Below are positions 44,235 to 51,769 of a stretch of DNA of 64,000 bases, one piece after another (within the stretch, counting starts at the first letter, position 1; each line of letters starts with the position of its first letter). The notes under the pieces were generated by a model. That model did not search any database and had not been told where the DNA came from. It saw only the letters and a list, made by a program, of their open reading frames with translations. Source of the stretch: an uncultured Dysosmobacter sp. (GTDB lineage: Bacteria; Bacillota; Clostridia; Oscillospirales; Oscillospiraceae); the NCBI GenBank assembly GCA_934563745.1, contig CAKTHE010000002.1:62001-126000 (forward strand). The letters are read 5' to 3'. The position numbers and the translations under genes are program-made.

Positions 44235-44263
44235 TGGAATTTCCGGGGGAAAAGTGCTATACT
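44235..44263 (+). promoter_or_regulatory. Extended -10 promoter of the isochorismatase-like gene
   Basis: TGCTATACT (44255-44263) is an extended -10 box; TGGAAT (44235-44240) lies 17 bases upstream. The start codon follows 50 bases later. Confidence 0.6.
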
Positions 44264-44313
44264 GTCTCACAAACAAGAGGCCGGAGACCGGGCGGCCCGG
44301 GGAGGATGGTACG

Positions 44314-44856
44314 ATGAAGATTCTGATTGTTGTGGATATGCAGAAGGATTTTGTCAGCGGCGCACTGGGCACGCCAGAGGCTGCCGCGATTGTTCCGCAG
44401 GTGGTAAAGCGGGTGGAGGAGGGCGTGCGCCGGGGCGAACGCATTCTGTTTACCCGGGACACGCATTTGGAAAGTTACCTGCAGACGCAGGAGGGGCGGA
44501 AGTTGCCGGTGCCTCACTGCATCCGGGGAACGGAGGGCTGGGAGATCATTCCCGAGCTGAAGAAGTACACCGACGGCCGGACCGTGATCGATAAGCCGAC
44601 CTTCGGCAGCCGCATCCTGGGGCAGACGCTGGAGGCGCTGGAGCGGGAAGAACCGGTGGAAGCGATTACCCTGATCGGGCTGTGCACGGATATCTGCGTG
44701 ATCTCCAACGCGCTGCTTGCCAAGGCGTTTTTGCCGGAGGCGGAGATCACGGTGGATGCTGCCTGCTGCGCCGGTGTTTCACCGGAGAGCCACCGGGGCG
44801 CTTTGGCGGCAATGCAGGTGTGTCAGATCACCGTGGAGCACGCGGAACAGGGCTGA
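44314..44856 (+). CDS. Isochorismatase-like cysteine hydrolase (nicotinamidase-type)
   Basis: A 180-residue hydrolase with the catalytic triad visible: D in V-V-D-M-Q-K-D-F, a lysine in the I-D-K-P-T-F-G region and C in G-L-C-T-D-I-C-V. The family includes nicotinamidase, biuret and other amide hydrolases. The H-C-I-R-G-T-E-G-W and T-R-D-T-H motifs fit nicotinamidase-type metal and substrate sites fairly well. ATG 44314 has a GGGGAGG site. It is a single gene with its own promoter and terminator. Confidence 0.88.
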   Translation: MKILIVVDMQKDFVSGALGTPEAAAIVPQVVKRVEEGVRRGERILFTRDTHLESYLQTQEGRKLPVPHCIRGTEGWEIIPELKKYTDGRTVIDKPTFGSRILGQTLEALEREEPVEAITLIGLCTDICVISNALLAKAFLPEAEITVDAACCAGVSPESHRGALAAMQVCQITVEHAEQG

Positions 44857-44859
44857 GAA

Positions 44860-44887
44860 AGCCGGGGTCGAAAGACCCCGGTTTTTT
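44860..44887 (+). terminator. Terminator after the isochorismatase-like gene
   Basis: An 8-base GC stem (44862-44869 with 44874-44881), GAAA loop, six T. Confidence 0.9.
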
Positions 44888-44902
44888 GTGGAATATTCCA
44901 AC

Positions 44903-44931
44903 TTGTGCCCAGCCGCGGATTCCCGTATAAT
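44903..44931 (+). promoter_or_regulatory. Promoter of the C39-like lipoprotein gene
   Basis: TTGTGC (44903-44908) and a perfect TATAAT (44926-44931) are 17 bases apart. A perfect 8-base palindrome (44967-44983) in the leader abuts the ribosome site. Confidence 0.75.
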
Positions 44932-44998
44932 CGACCCATCGTGTGTATGGCACACGAAATCGGATACAGGGGAATTTCCCCTGAAAAGGAGATCGACA

Positions 44999-45805
44999 AT
45001 GAAAAAAACAGTCACTCTGGCGCTGGCCCTTTTGATGATGCTGACCGCACTGGTCGGATGCGCCAATGACACACCGGCTGACAATGCCGAGAACACGGAA
45101 ACGAAGGAAAACTTCAGCGATGAAATGAAAATCCCCTACGCAGTGGACCTTTCTCCGGAGGACGGGGCGGACAGTGTGGAGCGGCAGGGCGATCACGAGA
45201 ATTCGCCGTATTTTGCCCATCCCGACGTCTACAACCTGGAATCCACCGACTCTTTGACGGTGCTGCATCACTTCAAGACCCAGCAGCAGACCAGCGAGTG
45301 GTCCTGCGGCGTGGCCTCCGCCCTGATGGTGCTGGAATGGTACGGTAAGCTGGGCAGCTGGAATGAAGAAACGCTGGCGGAGCTGCGTCACGCCCTGGAC
45401 GGGACGGAGCTGAGCGGATATCCCGGCACCACGCTGAATCAGGCTATGGATATTTTCAACGGCGTAGGCGGTTTTGATATGGTTACAACCCACGATTATC
45501 CCGACGGGATCTGGATCGATGACATTACGGGCTGGCTGAAAGAGGGCAAGCCCATCATGATCTGCTGGAATGACTGGGGCGGACACTGGCAGGTGATCAT
45601 CGGGTACGACACCATGGGAACGGAGACGACCCAGGATGATGTGATTTTGGTGGCGGATCCTTACGATACTACGGACCACAACCAGGATGGCTACGGCATT
45701 TACTCGGCCGAGCGCCTGCTTTATAATTTTACGATGTACGGCGCGTTTCCCGAGGAAGAGGGCGGCAGCGACATGCTGTTCCTTGTGGCAAGCCCGGCGG
45801 AATAA
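44999..45805 (+). CDS. Lipoprotein with C39-like (papain-fold) cysteine peptidase domain
   Basis: A 268-residue lipoprotein: a hydrophobic N-terminus with lipobox L-V-G-C, an acidic linker, then a Peptidase_C39_2-like domain. The nucleophile is probably C in E-W-S-C-G-V-A-S-A-L-M-V-L-E-W-Y-G and the histidine is in G-G-H-W-Q-V-I-I-G-Y-D, followed by D-P-Y-D-T-T-D. It is anchored outside the membrane. Proteins of this type may cleave peptides or modify wall-linked proteins; no substrate is known. AAAAGGAG precedes ATG 44999. It is a monocistronic unit. Confidence 0.85.
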   Translation: MKKTVTLALALLMMLTALVGCANDTPADNAENTETKENFSDEMKIPYAVDLSPEDGADSVERQGDHENSPYFAHPDVYNLESTDSLTVLHHFKTQQQTSEWSCGVASALMVLEWYGKLGSWNEETLAELRHALDGTELSGYPGTTLNQAMDIFNGVGGFDMVTTHDYPDGIWIDDITGWLKEGKPIMICWNDWGGHWQVIIGYDTMGTETTQDDVILVADPYDTTDHNQDGYGIYSAERLLYNFTMYGAFPEEEGGSDMLFLVASPAE

Positions 45806-45807
45806 GG

Positions 45808-45847
45808 AAAAGGAGCCCGGAGGCAGCTGCCTCCGGGCTCCTTTTTT
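45808..45847. terminator. Bidirectional terminator between the C39-like gene and ade
   Basis: A 19-base near-perfect stem centred at CAGCTG (45808-45826 with 45827-45845), flanked by A and T runs, between convergent genes. Confidence 0.9.
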
Positions 45848-45905
45848 ATGCTTTGGCCCGGCGGAAGAATCGGGCGGGTCCTGGCCGGAAAGGCGGCCCG
45901 CCGCC

Positions 45906-47630
45906 TTAGACGTAGCTTTGACTTCCCACGTCGAACACGCCGCGGGTGGTGACGCGCAGAGTGGGAATGACCGGCAGCGCCATAAAGCTCAGGGTCATGA
46001 ACGGATCGATGCCCGGATTAACGCCCAGGGTGAACGCGGTTTCTTTGGCGTTTTCCAGCGCGCGGTTGACTTCGACCAGGGGCTCTTCACTCATGATGCC
46101 GGCAATGGACAGGGGGACCTCGGCGACAGAGGCATCTCCGTTCCAGACGACGATGCCGCCCCGCAGCGCAACGACCCGATTGACGGCGGCGGCCATGGAG
46201 GCTTCGTCCGCGCCCACAACGATGATGTTATGCGAGTCGTGGGAGACGGAGGTCGCCACGGCGCCGGACCGAAGTCCGTAGCCCTTCAGATAGCCGATGC
46301 CGATGTGGTGTGTATTTTTGTGGCGCTCCACCACGGCAATTTTCAAAATATCCTGTTCCGGATCGATGTGGTCGGCATAGCCGGCGTCGACCGTTGTGAT
46401 CTCCCCGTTGACCACGCCGATCACACCCCGGGGACGGGACTCTGCGAAGTCACCGGCATCCAGCGTTTCCACATGGAAGGTGTTGTGGGAACGGTCCACC
46501 AGATACTGCTCGATCTGCGGTTCCGCGAAGGGGGCAAGCGTGCCGTGATCCACCATCAGCCGGCCCTTTTTATAAACCTGAAGGATCTGGAAATCCCGGA
46601 AGTTGTCGATCACGGTGAAATCGGCCAGATACCCGGGTGCTACGGCGCCGCGGTTATTCAGAAGGAAGTACCGGGCCGCGTTATGGGTGGCGGCCTTGAT
46701 CGCCAGAATGGGATCCACCCCCAGGCTGATGGCCCGCTTGATGATGTAGTCGATATGGCCCTTCTCCAGCAGGTCGTTGGGGTGCTTGTCATCGGTGCAG
46801 AACATGCAGCGGTCCGCGTATTTGTCGCACAGCAGCGGCACCAGCGCATCCAGGTTCCGGGCGGCGGTGCCCTCCCGGATCATAATGACCTGGCCGCGCT
46901 GCAGCTTGGCGATGGCGTCCTGCAGATCGTGGCACTCGTGATCGGAGTAGACGCCGGCGGCGATATAGGCGTTCAGATCGTTGCCTTTGAGGTCCGGGGC
47001 GTGTCCGTCGATCTTCTTTTTGTGGGCCTGCGCGGCAACGATTTTTTCCACGGCCTGATCGTCTCCGTTGATGACGCCCACGAAGTTCATCATCTCGGCA
47101 AGCCCCTGTACCCGGGGATAGTCATAAAAGCTGTCAATGGCGCGGTAGTCCAAAACGGCGCCGGATTCATCCAGCGGCGTGGCCGGTACGCAGGAGGGGA
47201 GCATGAAGCGGACATCCACCGGAAGCCCCTCCGTTGCCTGCAGCATGTATTCAATGCCGTCTGTGCCCATGACGTTGGCGATCTCATGCGGGTCCGTGAT
47301 GACGGTGGTGGTGCCGTGGGGCAGCACGGCCTTTACAAATTCCGTGGGGCGGACCAGTGCGCTTTCCAAATGGATGTGCGCATCCAGAAAACCGGGCAGA
47401 ATGATCTTCCCGCGCATATCGACTTCCTGCTGCCCGGAATAAGATCCCATGCCCACGATCAGCCCCTCTGCCACGGCAATGTCGTCATGGCAGAGCTCGT
47501 TGGAAAAAACGTTCACATAGGTGGCGTTTTTCAAAACCAGATCCGCCGGCTCCCGTCCGGCTGCGGCTGCAATGATCCGCCGTTTTTTCAACAGCTTGCG
47601 ATTGATTTTGCCCGTATAACTCTCAGACAT
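45906..47630 (-). CDS. ade: Adenine deaminase
   Basis: A 574-residue amidohydrolase of the AdeC type: P-G-F-L-D-A-H-I-H-L-E-S metal site, D-P-H-E-I-A-N-V-M-G, S-D-H-E-C and the C-terminal adenine deaminase domain (S-H-D-S-H-N-I-I-V-V-G). It converts adenine to hypoxanthine plus ammonia, feeding purine salvage or catabolism. It lies downstream of a phosphoribosyltransferase gene but has its own promoter. Confidence 0.96.
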   Translation of the reverse strand: MSESYTGKINRKLLKKRRIIAAAAGREPADLVLKNATYVNVFSNELCHDDIAVAEGLIVGMGSYSGQQEVDMRGKIILPGFLDAHIHLESALVRPTEFVKAVLPHGTTTVITDPHEIANVMGTDGIEYMLQATEGLPVDVRFMLPSCVPATPLDESGAVLDYRAIDSFYDYPRVQGLAEMMNFVGVINGDDQAVEKIVAAQAHKKKIDGHAPDLKGNDLNAYIAAGVYSDHECHDLQDAIAKLQRGQVIMIREGTAARNLDALVPLLCDKYADRCMFCTDDKHPNDLLEKGHIDYIIKRAISLGVDPILAIKAATHNAARYFLLNNRGAVAPGYLADFTVIDNFRDFQILQVYKKGRLMVDHGTLAPFAEPQIEQYLVDRSHNTFHVETLDAGDFAESRPRGVIGVVNGEITTVDAGYADHIDPEQDILKIAVVERHKNTHHIGIGYLKGYGLRSGAVATSVSHDSHNIIVVGADEASMAAAVNRVVALRGGIVVWNGDASVAEVPLSIAGIMSEEPLVEVNRALENAKETAFTLGVNPGIDPFMTLSFMALPVIPTLRVTTRGVFDVGSQSYV

Positions 47631-47712
47631 AGTACCGCTCCTTTTTCTGAATTCCGGCGCCCGCCGCGCCGGCCGGGGGAAAGCTGGAATGAACTGACAC
47701 CTCTTACCGGGA

Positions 47713-47741
47713 AGTATACGCCTCGGAGGGGCGCTTGTCTA
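47713..47741 (-). promoter_or_regulatory. Promoter of ade
   Basis: TAGACA (47736-47741) and TATACT (47713-47718) are 17 bases apart on the minus strand, just after the preceding gene's terminator. Confidence 0.65.
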
Positions 47742-47747
47742 CAGAAA

Positions 47748-47779
47748 AAAGAGGCCAGGCGTTTACGCCCGGCCTCTTT
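47748..47779 (-). terminator. Terminator after the phosphoribosyltransferase gene
   Basis: A stem AAAGAGGCC / GGCCTCTTT with an inner GGCG/CGCC extension, giving a T run on the minus strand. Confidence 0.85.
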
Positions 47780-47798
47780 GCCGCAGGAAGGAAACAGA

Positions 47799-48362
47799 TT
47801 AGCCCTTTACCGTACCGTCCGGATTGAAGACGGGCAGGGGCTCCAGAAAACGAATATCGCTGCGTGCAGCGGCGCCGCCCTCCGCCAGGATGGCGGCCCG
47901 GCCGGCCACAATGGCGCCGGCGGCGTGGGCAAGCTGCTCCAGTGCGCTGATCGACTCGCCCGTGGAGATCACGTCATCCACCAGCAAAACACGCTTCCCC
48001 TTGAGCAGGGCGGCGTCTGCGCCGGAGATGTAAAGGTGCTGCTCGGCCTGGGTCGTGATCGAGCGGACGGCCACGTCAATGGGGTCGGTCAGATAGACCT
48101 TCATTCCCTTACGGGCCACAAAATACTTCTCCGCCTGGGACTGCCGGGCCATCTCGTGGATCAGGGGGATTCCCTTGGCCTCGGCCGTGAGCATATAATC
48201 AAAGTCCAGGTCCTTGACCAGCTTAAGCATCTCTTCGGCGCAGCGTACAGTCAGCTCCGCGTCACCGAACAGCACAAATGCGCCGATGGACAGATCGTCC
48301 GAGACTTTGCAGATGGGCAGGTCCCGCTCCAGGCCCGCTACGTTCAGATGGTATGTAAGCAT
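47799..48362 (-). CDS. Adenine phosphoribosyltransferase-like protein
   Basis: A 187-residue type I phosphoribosyltransferase with the PRPP motif V-L-L-V-D-D-V-I-S-T-G-E-S and the hood-like region T-A-E-A-K-G-I-P-L. It would make a nucleoside monophosphate from a base and PRPP. Spacing next to adenine deaminase favours adenine, but the protein is divergent from classic Apt and could act on another purine. ATG 48362 has a GAGGGAGG site. Confidence 0.82.
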   Translation of the reverse strand: MLTYHLNVAGLERDLPICKVSDDLSIGAFVLFGDAELTVRCAEEMLKLVKDLDFDYMLTAEAKGIPLIHEMARQSQAEKYFVARKGMKVYLTDPIDVAVRSITTQAEQHLYISGADAALLKGKRVLLVDDVISTGESISALEQLAHAAGAIVAGRAAILAEGGAAARSDIRFLEPLPVFNPDGTVKG

Positions 48363-48428
48363 GATGAATGCCTCCCTCGTGGTGATTGCCGGGCGCGCAA
48401 TGTCCCGGAATGTTCCCAAAACATGCTT

Positions 48429-48456
48429 ATTATAGCGTCTTTTCAGGAAAAGTCAA
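48429..48456 (-). promoter_or_regulatory. Promoter of the phosphoribosyltransferase gene
   Basis: TTGACT (48451-48456) and a perfect TATAAT (48429-48434) are 16 bases apart on the minus strand. Confidence 0.75.
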
Positions 48457-48522
48457 TGAACAAAGGCCGGGATTTGTCCAACGGAGCCGGAGACTTCGGC
48501 CGCGCAGAGGGCGGAAAAGAAG

Positions 48523-48558
48523 AAAAAAGGCGCCTCCGGCCAGATGGCCGGGGGCGCC
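48523..48558 (-). terminator. Terminator after serA
   Basis: A GC stem (GGCGCC...GGCC with GGCC...GGCGCC) followed by CCTTTTTTC on the minus strand. Confidence 0.87.
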
Positions 48559-48580
48559 GAAGCGTTTGGAAAGAGATGGA

Positions 48581-49498
48581 TCAGCCCTCAAAATGCTCGA
48601 TAATATCCACCAGCTCGGCACCGATGCGCTTCTGCGCCTCGTTGGTGCCGGCGCCGATGTGCGGCGTGCAGCTGACGGCGGGATGAGAAGCCAGCTCCCA
48701 GTTGGGATTCTTCTCGTCGGCATAAACATCCAGGCCGGCGGCCTTGACCTTGCCGGAATTCAGAGCCTCCAGCAGATCCGCCTCGTTGACATTGTCACCG
48801 CGGCTGGTGTTGATAAACACGACGCCATCCTTCATCTTGGCGATGTTTTCCTTGCAGATGAGCTTCACACCGTTGAGGGAGGGCGTATGCAGGGAGACGA
48901 TGTCCGCCTGCGCAAAAAGCTCGTCCAGCTCCACATACTTGATGCCCATCTTCTCTTCGATGCCGGGCACATGATACACGTCCTGCGCGATCACGTTCAT
49001 GCCCAGAGCCTTGGCCTTTTCGCCCAGGCACTGACCGATGCGGCCGAAGCCGATGATGCCCAGGGTCTTGCCGGTCAGCTCGAAGCCCTTGGAATAGGCT
49101 TTCTTTTCCCACTTCTGCTCCCGCATGGTGTGGCCGGCGATGGAGATGTTCCGCGCACAGGAGAACATCAGGGCCAGGGACAGCTCCGCCACCGCGTTGG
49201 AGGAGGCGCGGGGGGTGTTCTTGCAGGCGATACCTGCGGCCTCGGCATAGGGGATGTCAATGTTGTCCATGCCGACACCGGCACGGATGATGAGCTTAAG
49301 CTTGCCGCCCTTGGCGTCATCGACCTGCTTGGCCTTGATTTTGGTGGCGGAACGGATGATGACCGCGTCAAACTCCTTCAGGGCAGCGCCCAGCTCATCG
49401 GGCTCGTAGTAATGCTCGACGACCTCATAGCCATCCTTGCGCAGCTGCTCCATTGCGCCGGCGTCCATACCGTCGGTGACCAGAACTCTCATAGACAT
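48581..49498 (-). CDS. serA: D-3-phosphoglycerate dehydrogenase
   Basis: A 305-residue D-2-hydroxyacid dehydrogenase: R-A-G-V-G-M-D-N-I-D, the NAD site G-F-G-R-I-G-Q-C-L-G, N-T-S-R-G-D-N-V and the catalytic H in T-P-H-I-G-A-G-T-N-E-A-Q. It is the short form without a C-terminal ACT domain, so feedback by serine through that domain is absent. It oxidises 3-phosphoglycerate for serine synthesis. AAAGGAG precedes the ATG. It follows serC, with which it forms an operon. Confidence 0.95.
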   Translation of the reverse strand: MSMRVLVTDGMDAGAMEQLRKDGYEVVEHYYEPDELGAALKEFDAVIIRSATKIKAKQVDDAKGGKLKLIIRAGVGMDNIDIPYAEAAGIACKNTPRASSNAVAELSLALMFSCARNISIAGHTMREQKWEKKAYSKGFELTGKTLGIIGFGRIGQCLGEKAKALGMNVIAQDVYHVPGIEEKMGIKYVELDELFAQADIVSLHTPSLNGVKLICKENIAKMKDGVVFINTSRGDNVNEADLLEALNSGKVKAAGLDVYADEKNPNWELASHPAVSCTPHIGAGTNEAQKRIGAELVDIIEHFEG

Positions 49499-49571
49499 GG
49501 TAAATTCTCCTTTATCAAGTTGGTTTTGGGCCCCGCAGACGGGGCCGGAAGGAACGAAGGGCAGGCGCGGA

Positions 49572-50657
49572 TCAGGCGTGCTCTTCCTCGTACTTCTTCA
49601 GGAAGTCGACCAGAGCCTCGACGCCCTCTTTGGGCATGGCGTTGTAAATGGAAGCCCGCAGGCCGCCCACGCTCTTGTGGCCCTTGAGGTTATCAAAGCC
49701 GGCGGCTTTGGTGGCAGCCACGACCTCTGCATCCTGCTCCTTGGAGGGGGAGACGAAGGGAACGTTCATCAGGGAGCGGTCCTCCTTGCGGACGGAGCCG
49801 GTGAAGAACTTGCTGGAATCCAGGAAGTCATAGAGCACGGCGGCCTTTTCCAGGTTGCGCTGATGCATGGCCTCCAGGCCGCCCTGCTTCTGCAGGTACT
49901 TGAAGACCTTGCCGCAGCAGTAGATGGCCCAGCAGTTGGGCGTGTTGTACATGGAGCCGGCGTCCGCGTGGGTCTTGTAGTTGAGGTAGATGGGCAGCTT
50001 GTCAAGATCGTCGCGGATCAGATCCTCGCGGATGATGACGATGGCCATGCCGGCGGGGCCGACGTTCTTCTGCACGCCGGCCCAGATCAGGCCGTACTTG
50101 CTGACGTCGCAGGGGCGGGAAAGGAACATGGAGGACTGGTCGGACACCAGGACCTTGCCCTTGGTGTTGGGCAGGTGATAGTAGGTGGTACCGTTGATGG
50201 TCTCGTTTTCGCAGATATAGACGTAATCGGCGTTGTCGGGGATGTCCAGATCGGAGCAGTCCGGCACGTAGGAGAAGTTCTTGTCCGCAGAGGAGGCGAC
50301 GATCTTCACCTCGCCGACCTTCTTGGCTTCGTTGATAGCCTTCTTGGACCAGGCGCCGGTCTCCACATAGCAGGCCACGCCGTTTTTCATCAGGTTCATG
50401 GGCACCATGGAGAACTGGACCGTGCCGCCGCCCTGGATGAACAGGACCTTGTAGTTGTCGGGGATGCCCATCAGAGCGCGCAGATCGGCTTCCGCCTCAT
50501 CCACGATCTGCTGGAACACCTTGGAGCGGTGGCTCATCTCCATGACGCTCATGCCGCTGCCGCGATAATTCAGCACTTCCGCTGCGATCTCTTCCAGCAC
50601 TTCCTCGGGCATCATGGCGGGACCGGCTGAGAAGTTATAGGTACGTCCGTACTTCAT
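49572..50657 (-). CDS. serC: Phosphoserine aminotransferase
   Basis: A 361-residue class V aminotransferase: N-F-S-A-G-P-A-M-M-P at the start, Q-G-G-G-T-V-Q-F, and the PLP lysine in A-G-V-Q-K-N-V-G-P-A-G. It converts 3-phosphohydroxypyruvate plus glutamate to phosphoserine. A GGAGG site precedes the ATG. serC and serA together supply serine, which trpB in this window also needs as substrate. Confidence 0.97.
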   Translation of the reverse strand: MKYGRTYNFSAGPAMMPEEVLEEIAAEVLNYRGSGMSVMEMSHRSKVFQQIVDEAEADLRALMGIPDNYKVLFIQGGGTVQFSMVPMNLMKNGVACYVETGAWSKKAINEAKKVGEVKIVASSADKNFSYVPDCSDLDIPDNADYVYICENETINGTTYYHLPNTKGKVLVSDQSSMFLSRPCDVSKYGLIWAGVQKNVGPAGMAIVIIREDLIRDDLDKLPIYLNYKTHADAGSMYNTPNCWAIYCCGKVFKYLQKQGGLEAMHQRNLEKAAVLYDFLDSSKFFTGSVRKEDRSLMNVPFVSPSKEQDAEVVAATKAAGFDNLKGHKSVGGLRASIYNAMPKEGVEALVDFLKKYEEEHA

Positions 50658-50727
50658 TGTTACATTCCTCCAATAGTTACTCTGATTTTTTGCAGGGTCT
50701 GCAGAAGATCATTTGATTGCATGCTCC

Positions 50728-50756
50728 AGTATACGACAACCAAAACGGATAATCAA
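50728..50756 (-). promoter_or_regulatory. Promoter of serC-serA
   Basis: TTGATT (50751-50756) and TATACT (50728-50733) are 17 bases apart on the minus strand. Confidence 0.75.
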
Positions 50757-50801
50757 CAGGCATTTGAAGAACTTTTCCGCGCCGCGGAGGCGGACGCGCC
50801 C

Positions 50802-50830
50802 TTGTAATCCGGGCGAGGGCCTGCTATACT
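50802..50830 (+). promoter_or_regulatory. Promoter of the acyltransferase-fold/ClC operon
   Basis: TTGTAA (50802-50807) and TATACT (50825-50830, with an upstream TG) are 17 bases apart. Confidence 0.75.
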
Positions 50831-50905
50831 GAACCTGTGTAGAGACAGGGGGCGGTGCCCTTTGCGGCCGGCCGCCGATTTGAGAGAAAGCAAGAGGAAT
50901 CTGCC

Positions 50906-51769
50906 ATGCGACCTGATGGGACCAGAGTGAAGAATCTGTCCGCCATTGTCCAGGCGCTGCCATATGTGATGCCGAAACGCTACGATGCGCAGAACTGGGC
51001 CAACGACCATGTGGACGAGGACATTATCAAGCAATACATCCGCGCCAAGCGGCGGGAGGGGCTGCGCATCACGCATATGAGCGTGCTGGCTGCGGCCTAC
51101 TATAAGGCGGCGCTGGAAAATCCGAAGGTCAACCGCTTTATCATGAACCGCAAGATTTATCAGCGCAATCACTTCTGCTTCAGCTTTGTGATTCTGAAGA
51201 CCCGGGAAGACGGAACTCCGGATGAGACCTCCCTGAAGGTCTATCTGGACAAGGAGGATACCATCTTCACCGTCAATGAGAAGATCCGCACCATCATCGA
51301 GAAAAATCAGCAGCAGACGCACAACAATAATACCGACCGGTTTGCAAACTTTGCCTTTTCCGTGCCGGGGCTGGCCCGCTTTGTCTTCTGGCTGGCTTAT
51401 CACCTGGACCTGCACGGGCTGCTGCCCCGGAAGATCATTGAACTGAGCCCCTTCCATACCAGTCTGTTCATTACGAATCTGGCGTCGATCAACACCCAGT
51501 ATATTTTCCACCATTGCTATGAATTCGGGACGACCAGCGTGTTTGTATGCATGGGTAAGCCGATCCCGGATCCGGCTGCGCCGGCGGGGATGCGGAAAAA
51601 GCTGCTGCCGCTGGGCGTTGTGATGGATGAGCGCATCGCCACCGGCATTGAGTATTCCCGCTTCTTTGCGGCCTTCAGCCGCTATCTGAAGGATCCGGCG
51701 CAGCTGGAATGCCCGCTGGGCAGTGCCTGTTCCGTTCCGGCACAGAAGGGAAGTGAAGTGGAAGCATGA
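50906..51769 (+). CDS. Chloramphenicol acetyltransferase/E2-fold protein, probably non-catalytic
   Basis: A 287-residue protein with the fold of CAT and dihydrolipoamide acyltransferase catalytic domains. The region that should hold the active-site D-H-R-x-x-D-G instead reads D-E-R-I-A-T-G, so the catalytic histidine and aspartate are both replaced. It has no lipoyl domain. A hydrophobic stretch near 160-175 may associate with the membrane. It ends in ATGA overlap with the ClC gene, so the two are made together. A regulatory or assembly role for the channel is possible but unproven. ATG 50906 has an AGAGGAA site. Confidence 0.75.
   Translation: MRPDGTRVKNLSAIVQALPYVMPKRYDAQNWANDHVDEDIIKQYIRAKRREGLRITHMSVLAAAYYKAALENPKVNRFIMNRKIYQRNHFCFSFVILKTREDGTPDETSLKVYLDKEDTIFTVNEKIRTIIEKNQQQTHNNNTDRFANFAFSVPGLARFVFWLAYHLDLHGLLPRKIIELSPFHTSLFITNLASINTQYIFHHCYEFGTTSVFVCMGKPIPDPAAPAGMRKKLLPLGVVMDERIATGIEYSRFFAAFSRYLKDPAQLECPLGSACSVPAQKGSEVEA

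Noticed and set aside
45687..48686. 999-residue frame on the plus strand opposite ade and the phosphoribosyltransferase
   Set aside because: Spans several real minus-strand genes, their promoters and terminators; no ribosome site or domain.
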